From NCBI RefSeq assembly GCF_003628125.1, contig NZ_RBZU01000001.1:620001-684000 (forward strand): a stretch of DNA of 64,000 nt, in the 5' to 3' direction. Origin of the DNA: Pararobbsia silviterrae. Its GTDB lineage: Bacteria > Pseudomonadota > Gammaproteobacteria > Burkholderiales > Burkholderiaceae. Positions 55,427 through 64,000 of this stretch are shown one piece after another (position 1 is the first letter of the stretch; the number at the start of each line of letters is the position of its first letter). The translations under genes and the position numbers were made by a program. Under the pieces are notes generated by a model that saw nothing but the letters and a program-made list of their open reading frames with translations, had not been told where the DNA came from and made no database searches.

Positions 55427-55474
55427 CAAGCCCAAGCCCAAGCCCAAGCCCAAGCCCAAGCCCAAGCCCAAGCC
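55427..55474. repeat. hexamer tandem repeat array
   Basis: Eight exact copies of CAAGCC, between pyrC and rnpB on the plus strand. The hexamer is the heptamer CAAAGCC of the array at 12418 minus one A. Confidence 0.95.
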
Positions 55475-55590
55475 GGCCCGAATGCTGGGGCGTCTGAGTG
55501 TTTTGGGGGCCAACGCGTCGCGCGCAAGGCGCGCGGGTGTCGGACAGCGTCCGGGCGTGTCGATGCGGGCGAGGGCACGGACGGGCGCGT

Positions 55591-55599
55591 GATAAACTC
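55591..55599 (+). promoter_or_regulatory. extended -10 promoter of rnpB
   Basis: TGATAAACT, a TG one base before the hexamer TAAACT, ends 9 bases before the deduced 5' end of the RNase P RNA. No clear -35 element was found. Confidence 0.6.
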
Positions 55600-55607
55600 G
55601 CGTCCGC

Positions 55608-56002
<395 letters not shown>

Positions 56003-56173
56003 CCTTCTTTCTTCCGAATCCCGATTCGGTGCGGCGCGCGTCATCAGCGCGACCGCGCGGCGTGACGGTCGTCGCCGAGGCCCGTGCGTGGCCGATTGCC
56101 GAGGACCGGTCCCACGAAATCGGCGAGACGGGATGGCGATCCCGCTCGCTCGGCAGGAGATTCGATTCGCTGT

Positions 56174-56235
56174 GCCTTCAGCCTTCAGCCTTCAGCCTTC
56201 AGCCTTCAGCCTTCAGCCTTCAGCCTTCAGCCTTC
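56174..56235. repeat. heptamer tandem repeat array overlapping the OsmC stop
   Basis: Eight exact copies of GCCTTCA (56174-56229), with a ninth, GCCTTCG, to 56235. The right end lies in the OsmC-type gene: its stop codon (56227-56229) and last codons are part of the array. The heptamer length would shift the frame if the last unit were lost or gained inside the gene. Confidence 0.95.
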
Positions 56236-56649
56236 GACGATCTCGAACGAGTGCGTGAGTTCCGCCGTTTTCGCGAGCATGATCGACGCCGAGCAGTACT
56301 TGTCGTGCGACAGGTTGATCGCGCGCTCGATCGTCGCCGGGTTCAGGTCATGGCCCGTCACCGTGAAGTGGAAGTGAATCTTCGTGAAGACCTTCGGGTC
56401 TTCGGGGGCGCGCTCGGCCTTGAGCTGGACCGTGCAGCCGCGGATGTCCTGTCGGCTCTTCTTCGCGATCATCACGACGTCATAGGCCGTGCAGCCGCCC
56501 GTGCCGAGCAGCACCATTTCCATCGGACGCGGCGCAAGGTTGCGTCCGCCGCCTTCGGGGGCGCCGTCCATATTGACGATGTGTCCGCTACCGGTCTCGG
56601 CCGCGAACGCCATCCCGTCCTTGCCCATCCAGCTGATCTTGCATTCCAT
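56227..56649 (-). CDS. OsmC family protein
   Basis: A 140-residue OsmC/YhfA-type protein. The two redox cysteines are in LLGTGGCTAYDVVMIAKK (near residue 53) and HDKYCSASIMLAK (near residue 119), as needed for thiol-dependent peroxide reduction in the family. The gene stands alone on the minus strand, with its 3' end embedded in the heptamer array and an AT-rich upstream region. Confidence 0.93.
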   Translation of the reverse strand: MECKISWMGKDGMAFAAETGSGHIVNMDGAPEGGGRNLAPRPMEMVLLGTGGCTAYDVVMIAKKSRQDIRGCTVQLKAERAPEDPKVFTKIHFHFTVTGHDLNPATIERAINLSHDKYCSASIMLAKTAELTHSFEIVEG

Positions 56650-56905
56650 GCTTGTATCCCACGTTGGTCCAGCGTCGCATTGTAGCGGGGTCGCGTAGAT
56701 TCAGCGCAAACTGGGAAATGTTGCTTTGCAGCAATTCGTTGCGCTGCGGGATTTCCCTTGGATTTTTGTGTGTTTTCAGGGATCGCAACGCAAGCTAGCG
56801 CATTGAATTTTAAACAAACCATTGATTTATATAAGCAACGCAGAATCCGTGTGATTTCGATTTATATTTCTTGATATGAAATTAGATTTCGTAATGTAGT
56901 TTCTC
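56650..56905. other. AT-rich intergenic region, no gene seen
   Basis: About 250 bp between the OsmC gene and the small-RNA promoter, much richer in A and T than the rest of the window from about 56700 on. GCAACGCA occurs twice exactly 50 bp apart (56785 and 56835). It probably carries the OsmC promoter and may be bent or bound by H-NS-like proteins. No coding frame was found. Confidence 0.5.
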
Positions 56906-56934
56906 TTGCGTCGCACAAGAAATCTCTCTATACT
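56906..56934 (+). promoter_or_regulatory. sigma-70 promoter of the candidate small RNA
   Basis: TTGCGT (56906-56911) and TATACT (56929-56934) are separated by exactly 17 bases, with AT-rich DNA upstream that could act as an UP element. Transcription would start near 56941. Confidence 0.75.
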
Positions 56935-56940
56935 GCGTCT

Positions 56941-57034
56941 CATTGGTTGGCGAGAGATCGTCACCTCCGCTTGTCTCCTCCACCCTCCTCCAAAGGTGGA
57001 TTAAGCCCGAACCTCGAGTTCGGGCTTTTTTTTT
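56941..57034 (+). ncRNA. candidate small regulatory RNA
   Basis: A transcription unit of about 94 nt between a 17-bp-spaced promoter and an intrinsic terminator, without an open reading frame. The 5' part can fold into GGCGA-GAGA-TCGTC, a stem with a GNRA tetraloop. A pyrimidine-rich middle follows with three CCTCC motifs (near 56964, 56977 and 56986), complementary to the Shine-Dalgarno sequence. CCACC/GGTGG pairs around the last motif, and the terminator ends the molecule. This layout is that of trans-acting, CU-rich small RNAs. I recognise no known family. Confidence 0.65.
57003..57034 (+). terminator. intrinsic terminator of the small RNA
   Basis: A perfect 9-bp stem AAGCCCGAA/TTCGGGCTT (57003-57011 with 57019-57027), loop CCTCGAG, with nine T in a row (57026-57034). 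Confidence 0.95.
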
Positions 57035-57065
57035 GTCGGTCGCACGTCAAGCGCACGCCACGGCC

Positions 57066-57118
<53 letters not shown>

Positions 57119-57282
57119 CAGCGCTCCGGCTAGTGACTTCGGTCCTGCAATGGCTCGACGCGCCCCGAAACGAGCCTCGCGCGAACCGAGCCTCATCGGC
57201 GGTCGAGGCGCGTCGATGCGGTCGGCACGCCGCCTTTGGCCGGCGATCGGGCTCGAAATCCGTGGGCGCTCGCAGTTTCATC

Positions 57283-57312
57283 TTGCCGAGCGAGCCAAAA
57301 TTCCTTTAGAAT
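57283..57312 (+). promoter_or_regulatory. promoter of rplM-rpsI
   Basis: TTGCCG (57283-57288) and TAGAAT (57307-57312) are 18 bases apart, with AAAATTCC before the -10. The leader to rplM would be about 210 nt, long enough for a regulatory structure, although I could not fold one with confidence. Confidence 0.6.
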
Positions 57313-57532
57313 CCAGGGTTTTCCGCAAATGCCCGCGGAAAAAGATTCAGGGAGAGCCTGCGCGGATCGCGAGCGCGACGCGGCCGGCGCCCGTGAACGG
57401 ACGGTTCCAAGCCCCTTCGGCCATGCCGGATGGAACGAATCGAACGCTCGCGACGCGTGCCGGACAGACGTCGAGCCGACGGCCACCAACAAGCAGGAAG
57501 CAAGCAGGGCACAGACTTAATTTGGATCGATC

Positions 57533-57961
57533 ATGAAGACTTTTTCCGCCAAGGCACATGAAGTGCAGCGCGAATGGTACGTGATTGACGCGACGGATAA
57601 GGTTCTCGGCCGTGTCGCCAGCGAAGTGGCACGCCGTCTTCGCGGCAAGCACAAGCCTGAATTTACCCCGCACGTCGATACGGGCGATTTCATCGTCGTC
57701 ATCAATGCTGGAAAGCTGAAGGTGACCGGCAACAAGACGACGGACAAGAAGTACTACCGTCACTCGGGCTACCCGGGCGGTATCTACGAAACGACGTTTG
57801 GCAAGATGCAAGAACGCTTCCCGGGCCGCGCGCTCGAGAAGGCAGTGAAGGGCATGCTGCCGAAGGGCCCGCTCGGCTACGCGATGATCAAGAAGCTCAA
57901 GGTCTACGCTGACGCAACCCACCCGCACTCGGCTCAACAGCCGAAGGCGCTCGAGATCTAA
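57533..57961 (+). CDS. rplM: 50S ribosomal protein L13
   Basis: Large-subunit ribosomal protein of 142 residues, the normal length. [59 protein letters not shown] and the signature [30 protein letters not shown] are typical of L13. It precedes rpsI with 12 bp between, the universal bacterial pair. Confidence 0.99.
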   Translation: MKTFSAKAHEVQREWYVIDATDKVLGRVASEVARRLRGKHKPEFTPHVDTGDFIVVINAGKLKVTGNKTTDKKYYRHSGYPGGIYETTFGKMQERFPGRALEKAVKGMLPKGPLGYAMIKKLKVYADATHPHSAQQPKALEI

Positions 57962-57973
57962 GGGAGCCCTACT

Positions 57974-58366
57974 GTGATCGGTAACTGGAACTATGGCACG
58001 GGCCGCCGCAAGAGCGCGGTCGCGCGTGTGTTCATCAAGGCTGGCAAGGGCGAGATCGTCGTCAACGGCAAGCCCATCGCTGACTACTTCTCGCGTGAAA
58101 CGTCGCTGATGATCGTGCGTCAACCGCTCGAACTCACGCAGCACGCGACGACGTTCGACATCAAGGTCAACGTCTCGGGCGGCGGTGAAACGGGTCAGGC
58201 AGGCGCGGTTCGCCACGGCATCACACGCGCGCTGATGGACTACGACGCCACGCTGAAGTCGCAACTGTCGAACGCCGGCTTCGTGACGCGTGACGCGCGT
58301 GAAGTCGAACGTAAGAAGGTCGGCTTCCACAAGGCACGCCGCCGGAAGCAATTCTCGAAGCGTTAA
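57974..58366 (+). CDS. rpsI: 30S ribosomal protein S9
   Basis: Small-subunit ribosomal protein of 130 residues: [30 protein letters not shown] at the start and [20 protein letters not shown] at the end, with the C-terminal Lys-Arg tail that reaches the P-site tRNA. It starts with GTG, with AGGGAG 8 bases upstream. Confidence 0.99.
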   Translation: MIGNWNYGTGRRKSAVARVFIKAGKGEIVVNGKPIADYFSRETSLMIVRQPLELTQHATTFDIKVNVSGGGETGQAGAVRHGITRALMDYDATLKSQLSNAGFVTRDAREVERKKVGFHKARRRKQFSKR

Positions 58367-58384
58367 TTCGCTTCGATCGTGCAA

Positions 58385-58453
58385 GGCTTGCCCGTCGGGC
58401 AAGCCGTCGCAACGAATCCGAAAGCCGCAGGCCTCGCGCTTGCGGCTTTTTGT
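58385..58453 (+). terminator. double hairpin terminator of rplM-rpsI
   Basis: Two stems follow rpsI: a perfect 9-bp hairpin GGCTTGCCC/GGGCAAGCC (58385-58393 with 58397-58405) without a T-run, and AAAGCCGCA/TGCGGCTTT (58421-58429 with 58441-58449), which runs into TTTTTGTTT. The second is the likely intrinsic terminator. Confidence 0.85.
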
Positions 58454-58578
58454 TTATGTCGCCGCCATGTGGTTGATCAAGTACGCGCCGGGAAACGTCG
58501 GACACTTGAAAAACCCCTTTGCCGACACGACGTTGCGATAAGGACTACAATCGACCCCAAACCCCTTGGGAGAAGTTT

Positions 58579-58944
58579 ATGAATGCAGTTACCGATAGCG
58601 CCGTGGCGGAAATGCCGGCGCCGCTCGTGTTTACCGACAGCGCAGCGGACAAGGTCAAGCAACTGATCGACGAGGAAGGCAATCCGGCGCTCAAGCTCCG
58701 CGTGTTCGTCCAAGGCGGCGGCTGCTCGGGCTTCCAGTACGGCTTCACGTTTGACGAGGAAGTCAACGACGACGACACGATCATGACGAAGGCCGGCGTC
58801 CAGCTCTTGATCGACTCGATGAGCTACCAGTACCTCGTCGGCGCCGAGATCGACTACAAGGACGATATCAACGGCGCGCAATTCGTCATCAAGAACCCGA
58901 ACGCGACGACGACCTGCGGCTGCGGTTCGTCCTTCTCGGTCTAA
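58579..58944 (+). CDS. erpA: iron-sulfur cluster insertion protein
   Basis: An A-type carrier of Fe-S clusters, 121 residues. The three cysteine ligands are in [14 protein letters not shown] (near residue 49) and [12 protein letters not shown] at the C-terminus. The ATG at 58579 with GGGAGAAG upstream gives the family length. It follows rplM-rpsI, as is usual in Burkholderiaceae, but has its own terminator and probably its own promoter. Confidence 0.97.
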   Translation: MNAVTDSAVAEMPAPLVFTDSAADKVKQLIDEEGNPALKLRVFVQGGGCSGFQYGFTFDEEVNDDDTIMTKAGVQLLIDSMSYQYLVGAEIDYKDDINGAQFVIKNPNATTTCGCGSSFSV

Positions 58945-59014
58945 GTTTCAATACCGCCCGCCTGTGTGACTTCGGGCGCGGCGTCGTATCGCGCTGGCCC
59001 GTTCGGGCCGACAG

Positions 59015-59060
59015 GCGCTTCACCGATTGGATTTCGATTCAATCGGTGAGGCGCTTTTTT
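59015..59060 (+). terminator. intrinsic terminator of erpA
   Basis: A 15-bp stem with one T-G pair (59015-59029 with 59040-59054), a 10-base loop, and six T. It is the strongest hairpin in the window and lies between erpA and the convergent anmK gene. Confidence 0.95.
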
Positions 59061-59119
59061 GCGTGCGGCGCATCCGGCCGGGTCCGGCCCAAGCCAAGGG
59101 AAACGGCCTGCCCGCGTGA

Positions 59120-60238
59120 TCAGCGCGGATACAGCGCGCCGAGCACACGCGGGCCGCGCGCGCCCGTCACGGCGACGAGATTGCCCGGCTCGCGGTGGAT
59201 GAAGCGATACGCAAGCCACGCGAACGCGAACGCTTCGACATGATGCGGCGGCACGCCGAGCGCGGCCGTCGAATGGACTTCGGCGCGCAATCCGCGCCGG
59301 TTCAGCGACGCGTCGAGCATCGACATCAACGTGAGGTTGTAGGCGCCGCCCCCGCAGACATAGACCGCCTCGCACGACGGCGCATGGCGCGCGACGTCGT
59401 GCGCGATCGTCTCGGCGGTCAAGGCCGCCAGCGTAGCCTGCACGTCGGCGGGGTCCGGCAGCACCGCCACCTCGCCGAGGCGTTGCGACAGCCAGTCCGG
59501 ATTGAAGAGATCGCGTCCCGTGCTCTTCGGCGGCGCGGTCACGAAATACGGATCCTCGAGCAGCGCGTCGAGCAATGTATCGTCGACCGCACCGCTCGCG
59601 GCGAACGCGCCGCCCTCGTCGTAAGGCATCGCGCGATGCTGGTTGACCCAGTAGTCCATCAGCGCGTTGCCGGGCCCGCAATCGAAACCCGTCACGGCGC
59701 CGTCGGCCGCGAGGACCGTGATGTTCGAGATGCCGCCGATATTGCAGACCACGCGCGTTTTGCCCGGCGCGCCGAACATCGTCGCGTGGAACGCCGGCGC
59801 GAGCGGCGCGCCATGCCCGCCCGCCGCGACATCGCGGCTGCGGAAGTCGGCCACCACGTCGATGCCGGTCAATTCGGCCACGAGGGCCGGATTGTTTGTC
59901 TGGCGAGTGAAGCCGAGTTCGGGGCGATGCCGGATCGTCTGCCCATGCACGCCGACGGCCCTGACCCGGTCCCGCGCGATCCCGTTGTCCGTGAGCAGCC
60001 GCTCGCAGACCGCCGCATAACGTTGCGCGAGCGCATTGGCCGCAAGCGCCTCGTGATGGATTTCATCAGGTCCGGAGGACTGGAGCCGATGCAGCACGGT
60101 TTTGAGTTCGGGCGGAAATTCGACGAACGTTTCGCCGAGCACATGCGGTCGAGCCGCGTCCGAGAAGTCGACGGCGAGGCCGTCGACGCCGTCCATGCTG
60201 GTGCCCGACATCAGGCCAAGATAAATATGCGGGGTCAT
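59120..60238 (-). CDS. anmK: anhydro-N-acetylmuramic acid kinase
   Basis: AnmK phosphorylates and opens 1,6-anhydroMurNAc during recycling of cell-wall fragments. The 372-residue protein starts [15 protein letters not shown] (the first ATP-binding motif), has [12 protein letters not shown] near residue 95, [12 protein letters not shown] near residue 166, [11 protein letters not shown] near residue 185, and VCGGGAYN near residue 297. Length and motifs are normal. It is divergent from tyrS. Confidence 0.97.
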   Translation of the reverse strand: MTPHIYLGLMSGTSMDGVDGLAVDFSDAARPHVLGETFVEFPPELKTVLHRLQSSGPDEIHHEALAANALAQRYAAVCERLLTDNGIARDRVRAVGVHGQTIRHRPELGFTRQTNNPALVAELTGIDVVADFRSRDVAAGGHGAPLAPAFHATMFGAPGKTRVVCNIGGISNITVLAADGAVTGFDCGPGNALMDYWVNQHRAMPYDEGGAFAASGAVDDTLLDALLEDPYFVTAPPKSTGRDLFNPDWLSQRLGEVAVLPDPADVQATLAALTAETIAHDVARHAPSCEAVYVCGGGAYNLTLMSMLDASLNRRGLRAEVHSTAALGVPPHHVEAFAFAWLAYRFIHREPGNLVAVTGARGPRVLGALYPR

Positions 60239-60580
60239 CGGCGTTCCCTGAATCCGTGTCTAGCGTGACGGCGATTATCGCCCGCGCATGCCGCCGCGCA
60301 AGCCTTGCATAGAGCGGGCACGTCGGCCCACCCTGAAACACCACCCAAGCGGACGATCCGAGAACCCGCGCCGCCGCGCCAAAAAAATCCCGGTCAATCA
60401 GCGACATCACGTAAAATCCAGCGCTGAACCACGCGTCGAGCGACACCCCGTCGCGCCGGCGCCAGACCGTCGTCGATCTCGACGGCCGTCCCCGATCGCC
60501 GTCCGCCCACGCGCCTCTGCTTGTCGACGGGCCTCTGTGCGAAGCCTCGGACGTTTCCCAATCCATTCAGTCGATCCAGC

Positions 60581-61825
60581 ATGTCGAGTCCGCAATCTCC
60601 GAACCCCGTTGTGTACCCCTTGACCGATGAAGTCCAACACGCGCTCGGCGTCGCGAAACGCGGCGTCGACGAGTTGCTGATCGAGGACGAATTCGCGCAG
60701 AAGCTCGCGCGCAGCGCCGCGACGCGCAAGCCGCTGCGCATCAAGCTCGGACTCGACCCGACGTCGCCCGACATTCACATCGGCCACACGGTCGTGCTCA
60801 ACAAGATGCGCCAGCTTCAGGATCTCGGCCACCAGGTCATTTTCCTGATCGGCGATTTCACGTCGCTGATCGGCGATCCGTCGGGCCGCAACGTCACGCG
60901 TCCGCCGCTCACGCGCGAGCAGATCGAAGAGAACGCGAAGACGTACTTCGAGCAGGCCAGCATGGTGCTCGACGCCGAGAAGACCGAAATCCGCTACAAC
61001 AGCGAATGGTCGCTGCCGCTCGGCGCCGACGGCATGATCAAGCTCGCGTCGCGCTACACCGTGGCCCGCATGCTCGAACGCGACGACTTCACGAAGCGTT
61101 ATCAAGGCGGCGTGCCGATCTCGATCCACGAGTTCCTCTACCCGCTCATGCAGGGCTACGACTCGGTCGCGCTCGAATCCGATCTCGAACTCGGCGGCAC
61201 CGATCAGAAATTCAATCTGCTCGTCGGTCGCGAGCTCCAGAAGCAATACGGCCAGGAGCCGCAGTGCATCCTGACGATGCCGTTGCTCGAAGGGCTCGAC
61301 GGCGTCGAGAAGATGTCGAAGTCAAAGAACAATTACGTCGGGATCCAGGACAAGCCCGAGGACATGTTCGGCAAGCTCATGAGCATTTCCGACACGCTCA
61401 TGTGGCGCTACTTCGAGCTGCTCTCGTTCCGCGACATGGCCGAGATCGCGGGCTTCAAGCGCGAGGCCGAAGGCGGACGCAATCCGCGCGATTTCAAGGT
61501 CCTGCTCGGCAAGGAAATCGTGACGCGCTTCCACTCGGCGGCCGATGCCGATCGCGCGCTCGACGCGTTCGACAAGCGCGCGAAGGGCGGGATACCCGAC
61601 GACATTCCCGAAGTCAGCCTCAGCGGTGCGCCGCTCGCGATCGGCGCGCTGCTCAAGCAGGCCGGTCTCGTGCCGTCGACGAGCGAAGCGATGCGCAACA
61701 TCGAACAGGGCGGCGTGCGAATCGACGGCACGCAAATCGCCGACAAGGCGCTCAAGGTCGATCCGGGCACGTTCGTCGTCCAGGTCGGCAAGCGCAAGTT
61801 CGCGCGCGTGACGCTGACCGCCTGA
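60581..61825 (+). CDS. tyrS: tyrosine--tRNA ligase
   Basis: Class I synthetase of 414 residues. HIGH is present as [13 protein letters not shown] (near residue 63) and KMSKS as [12 protein letters not shown] (near residue 245). The C-terminal S4 RNA-binding domain ends the protein ([22 protein letters not shown]). The spacing and the HIGHxxxLxKMxxLQDxGH pattern fit the TyrZ-like group. The ATG at 60581 is taken; the longer frame adds 20 residues unlike the family. Confidence 0.97.
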   Translation: MSSPQSPNPVVYPLTDEVQHALGVAKRGVDELLIEDEFAQKLARSAATRKPLRIKLGLDPTSPDIHIGHTVVLNKMRQLQDLGHQVIFLIGDFTSLIGDPSGRNVTRPPLTREQIEENAKTYFEQASMVLDAEKTEIRYNSEWSLPLGADGMIKLASRYTVARMLERDDFTKRYQGGVPISIHEFLYPLMQGYDSVALESDLELGGTDQKFNLLVGRELQKQYGQEPQCILTMPLLEGLDGVEKMSKSKNNYVGIQDKPEDMFGKLMSISDTLMWRYFELLSFRDMAEIAGFKREAEGGRNPRDFKVLLGKEIVTRFHSAADADRALDAFDKRAKGGIPDDIPEVSLSGAPLAIGALLKQAGLVPSTSEAMRNIEQGGVRIDGTQIADKALKVDPGTFVVQVGKRKFARVTLTA

Positions 61826-61859
61826 TGCCGGGCAGACACGTCCGTATCGAGCGCCGCCG

Positions 61860-62345
61860 ATGATCGCCCTGATCCAACGCGTCAAGCGTGCGGACGTCAC
61901 GGTCGACGGCCGCGTGATCGGTGCGATCGACGCGGGCCTGCTCGCGCTCGTCTGCGCCGAACGCGACGACGACGAAGCGACCGCCGAACGGCTCGTCGCG
62001 AAGATGCTCAACTATCGTGTGTTCGAGGACGGCGCGCAGAAGATGAACCGCAGCGTGCGCAATCTCGATGGTCAGGATCTCGCGGGCGGCGTGCTGCTCG
62101 TGCCGCAATTCACGCTCGCGGCCGATACGTCGAGCGGCACGCGCCCGAGCTTTACGCCCGCCGCGCCGCCTGAACGCGGCCGCGCGCTGTTCAATCATTT
62201 CGTCGCGACCGCGCGCCGCCAGCATCCGATCGTCGAAACCGGCGAATTCGGCGCCTATATGCAGGTCGCGCTCGTCAACGACGGACCCGTCACGTTCTGG
62301 CTGCATGCGCGGTCCGAGCGCGCACCCGCAAGGAACGAAGCATGA
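61860..62345 (+). CDS. dtd: D-aminoacyl-tRNA deacylase
   Basis: Dtd removes D-amino acids from mischarged tRNA. The 161-residue protein starts [31 protein letters not shown], has the conserved [20 protein letters not shown] (near residue 80) and the Gly-cisPro motif NDGPVTFWL near residue 138. It overlaps the next gene by 4 bases (ATGA). Confidence 0.97.
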   Translation: MIALIQRVKRADVTVDGRVIGAIDAGLLALVCAERDDDEATAERLVAKMLNYRVFEDGAQKMNRSVRNLDGQDLAGGVLLVPQFTLAADTSSGTRPSFTPAAPPERGRALFNHFVATARRQHPIVETGEFGAYMQVALVNDGPVTFWLHARSERAPARNEA

Positions 62346-63106
62346 CGACCACGCTGATCCTGATTCGCCACGGCGAAACGTCCTGGAACGCGATCAAACG
62401 CATCCAGGGCTTTACGGACATCCCGCTCAACGAGGTGGGACTGCGCCAGGCCGACGATCTCGGTCAGCGTTTCGCGGGACTTGTCGCGCACGTGAGCGAC
62501 GCGGAATCGGCCGACACGATCGATCCCGTCGCGCGCGATCTCGCGGCGGCCGACGCCGGCCTCACGCTCGCTGCCAAGCCGATCGCGGCGGTCTACACGA
62601 GCGATCTGCTGCGCGCCCGGCAAACGGCCGCGCCGCTCGCCGCCGCGCTGGGCCTCACGCCCGTGCTCACGGCGAGCGTGCGCGAGCGGAACTACGGTCT
62701 GTTCGAAGGGATGAATCTCGAGGAAGTCGCTGCGCGCTATCCCGACGACTATGCGCAATGGCAGACGCGCGACCCCGACTATCGGCCGGGTCCCGGCGAA
62801 TCGCAGCGCATGTTCTACGACCGGATCGTCGCCGCGTTGCACGCGATCGCGGCCGATCATCGCGATCAGCGCGTCGTGGTCGTCGCGCACGGTGGCGTGC
62901 TCGACAATGCGCGACGCTATGCGGAGTCGCTGCCGCTTGGGCAAAAGCGCGACTATCTGCTGCTCAACGCGAGCATCAATCTCTTCGCGTTCGAGTCGGA
63001 CTGCGCACGCCTGATCCGCTGGGGCGACGTCGCGCATCTGCACGACGACGACGCCGCGCAGGACGATACGCGGACCCACCCGCTGCCGGATACGCGCGTG
63101 CTCTGA
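62342..63106 (+). CDS. histidine phosphatase family protein (phosphoglycerate mutase-like)
   Basis: A 254-residue phosphatase/mutase of the histidine phosphatase superfamily. The phosphohistidine is in [10 protein letters not shown] (residue 10), the second arginine in [10 protein letters not shown], the acid in [12 protein letters not shown], and the second histidine in [11 protein letters not shown]. About 25 residues between DDLGQRF and [12 protein letters not shown] ([24 protein letters not shown]) are longer than in GpmB/CobC-like proteins. The 4-base overlap with dtd indicates one operon. Whether it is a cofactor-dependent mutase or a broad phosphatase cannot be decided. Confidence 0.93.
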   Translation: MTTTLILIRHGETSWNAIKRIQGFTDIPLNEVGLRQADDLGQRFAGLVAHVSDAESADTIDPVARDLAAADAGLTLAAKPIAAVYTSDLLRARQTAAPLAAALGLTPVLTASVRERNYGLFEGMNLEEVAARYPDDYAQWQTRDPDYRPGPGESQRMFYDRIVAALHAIAADHRDQRVVVVAHGGVLDNARRYAESLPLGQKRDYLLLNASINLFAFESDCARLIRWGDVAHLHDDDAAQDDTRTHPLPDTRVL

Positions 63107-63172
63107 GCCAGGTCAGCCCGGCCCAAGTCAAGCCGATCCAAGTCGGCCGCGGGCCAGCCATCGAGCCGATGC

Positions 63173-64000
63173 TCAGCTTTCGCGCGCGGCGTCCCAGAGA
63201 TCCTTGATCGGGCCCGAGTCGGGCGCCGCGAGTCCGAAGTGCCGGTAGGCGAGCAGCGTCGCGACGCGTCCGCGCGGCGTGCGTTGCAGAAAACCCTGCT
63301 GGATCAGATACGGCTCGAGCACGTCTTCGATCGTGTCGCGCTCCTCGCCGATCGCCGCCGCGAGGTTGTCGACGCCGACCGGGCCGCCGTCGAACTTGTG
63401 CAGGATCGCTTCGAGCAGCTTGCGGTCCATGAGATCGAAGCCGACGCCGTCGACATCGAGCATGCGGAGCGCGGCGTCGGCCACGGCGGCGCTGATCTTG
63501 CCGTCGGCGCGCACTTCGGCATAGTCGCGCACGCGGCGCAGCAGCCGATTCGCGATCCGCGGCGTGCCGCGCGAACGCTTGGCGATTTCGAACGCGCCGT
63601 CTTCCGCGATCGAGGCGCCGAGCAGATCGGCCGAGCGCGTCACGATCCGCGTGAGTTCGGTCGCGTTGTAGAACTCGAGGCGCGCGACGATGCCGAAGCG
63701 GTCGCGCAACGGATTGGTCAGCATCCCGGCGCGCGTGGTCGCGCCGACGAGCGTGAACGGCTGCAGATCGAGTTTGACGCTACGTGCCGCGGGACCCTCG
63801 CCGATCATGATGTCGATCTGATAGTCCTCGAGCGCCGGGTACAGGATTTCCTCGACGACCGGCGAGAGCCGGTGGATTTCGTCGATGAACAGGACGTCGT
63901 TCGCTTCGAGGTTCGTGAGCAGCGCGGCGAGGTCGCCCGCGCGTTCGAGCACGGGGCCCGAGGTCTGCCGCAGATTGACGCCCATTTCGCGCGCGATGAT
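63173..64000 (-). CDS. ruvB: Holliday junction branch migration helicase RuvB (start outside window)
   Basis: The C-terminal three quarters of RuvB, running off the right edge; 275 residues are visible. The first is [45 protein letters not shown] with Walker [25 protein letters not shown] holds sensor 1 and the arginine finger; [19 protein letters not shown] is sensor 2; the winged-helix end is [20 protein letters not shown]. RuvB drives branch migration with RuvA. Confidence 0.98.
   Translation of the reverse strand: MIAREMGVNLRQTSGPVLERAGDLAALLTNLEANDVLFIDEIHRLSPVVEEILYPALEDYQIDIMIGEGPAARSVKLDLQPFTLVGATTRAGMLTNPLRDRFGIVARLEFYNATELTRIVTRSADLLGASIAEDGAFEIAKRSRGTPRIANRLLRRVRDYAEVRADGKISAAVADAALRMLDVDGVGFDLMDRKLLEAILHKFDGGPVGVDNLAAAIGEERDTIEDVLEPYLIQQGFLQRTPRGRVATLLAYRHFGLAAPDSGPIKDLWDAARES

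Noticed and set aside
55500..55607. A short coding frame between pyrC and rnpB
   Set aside because: It is made of the hexamer repeat and its flank, has no ribosome binding site, and ends at the rnpB promoter.
63107..63172. CAAGTC/AAGCCG-like repeated words between gpm-like gene and ruvB
   Set aside because: Suggestive of a decayed repeat like those elsewhere, but no unit occurs in clean tandem order.

Overview
The window is a 64 kb piece of a G+C-rich chromosome from a betaproteobacterium, most likely of the family Burkholderiaceae (Paraburkholderia, Caballeronia, Robbsia and relatives). This placement is an inference from gene content and order: rplM-rpsI-erpA, then anmK, tyrS, dtd, a phosphoglycerate mutase and ruvB; ubiE-ubiJ-ubiB; aspS-nudB-cardiolipin synthase; ilvA next to queF. 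No tRNA, rRNA operon, complete prophage, insertion sequence or CRISPR array was seen.

Layout. Positions 1-3.5 kb: FMN reductase, ankyrin protein, DUF2501 exported protein and a LacI-type regulator. 3.7-9.5 kb: a minus-strand sugar operon (GH1 beta-glucosidase, binding protein, two permeases, ATPase), ending at the lacI gene, with a LacI-type operator in front of the glucosidase. 9.8-16.8 kb: two MFS transporters, an adhesin-E-like exported protein, a LysR regulator, an EcsC protein and a MarR regulator. 16.8-21 kb: queF, a 5'-nucleotidase, ilvA and a MobA-like nucleotidyltransferase. 21.3-25.4 kb: one very large FAD/Fe-S oxidoreductase. 25.5-29.6 kb: HIT protein, DUF971 protein and the ubiquinone genes ubiE-ubiJ-ubiB. 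29.7-36 kb: a TPMT-type methyltransferase, FmdB, DUF502, aspS, nudB and cardiolipin synthase, interrupted by a truncated Abi-like gene with a structured leader. 36.2-43.2 kb: a TetR-fronted fatty-acid beta-oxidation cluster. 43.3-53 kb: fdhD, a nitrate-reductase-associated protein, a PAS/LOV-GGDEF-EAL protein, a thioesterase, an Atm1-type exporter, a LysR regulator and glutamate dehydrogenase. 53.2-64 kb: housekeeping genes including pyrC, rnpB, rplM-rpsI, erpA, tyrS, dtd and the start of ruvB.

The parts fit a versatile heterotroph: uptake and hydrolysis of beta-glucosides under LacI control, fatty-acid oxidation under TetR control, a D-lactate or glycolate type respiratory dehydrogenase feeding a ubiquinone pool made by the neighbouring ubi genes, and cyclic-di-GMP signalling.

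Three things stand out beyond ordinary annotation. (1) Between aspS and nudB lies a C-terminally truncated abortive-infection-like gene, preceded by a compact stem-loop region that looks like an Abi-associated non-coding RNA. (2) In the AT-rich gap upstream of rplM there is a stand-alone transcription unit with a good sigma-70 promoter, about 94 nt of RNA with repeated CCUCC (anti-Shine-Dalgarno) motifs, and an intrinsic terminator: a candidate new small RNA. (3) The gaps carry an unusual number of short tandem repeats (6, 7, 8, 9, 12 and 18 bp units), many built on an AAGCC-like core and often placed between convergent genes; related in-frame repeats have entered coding sequences.
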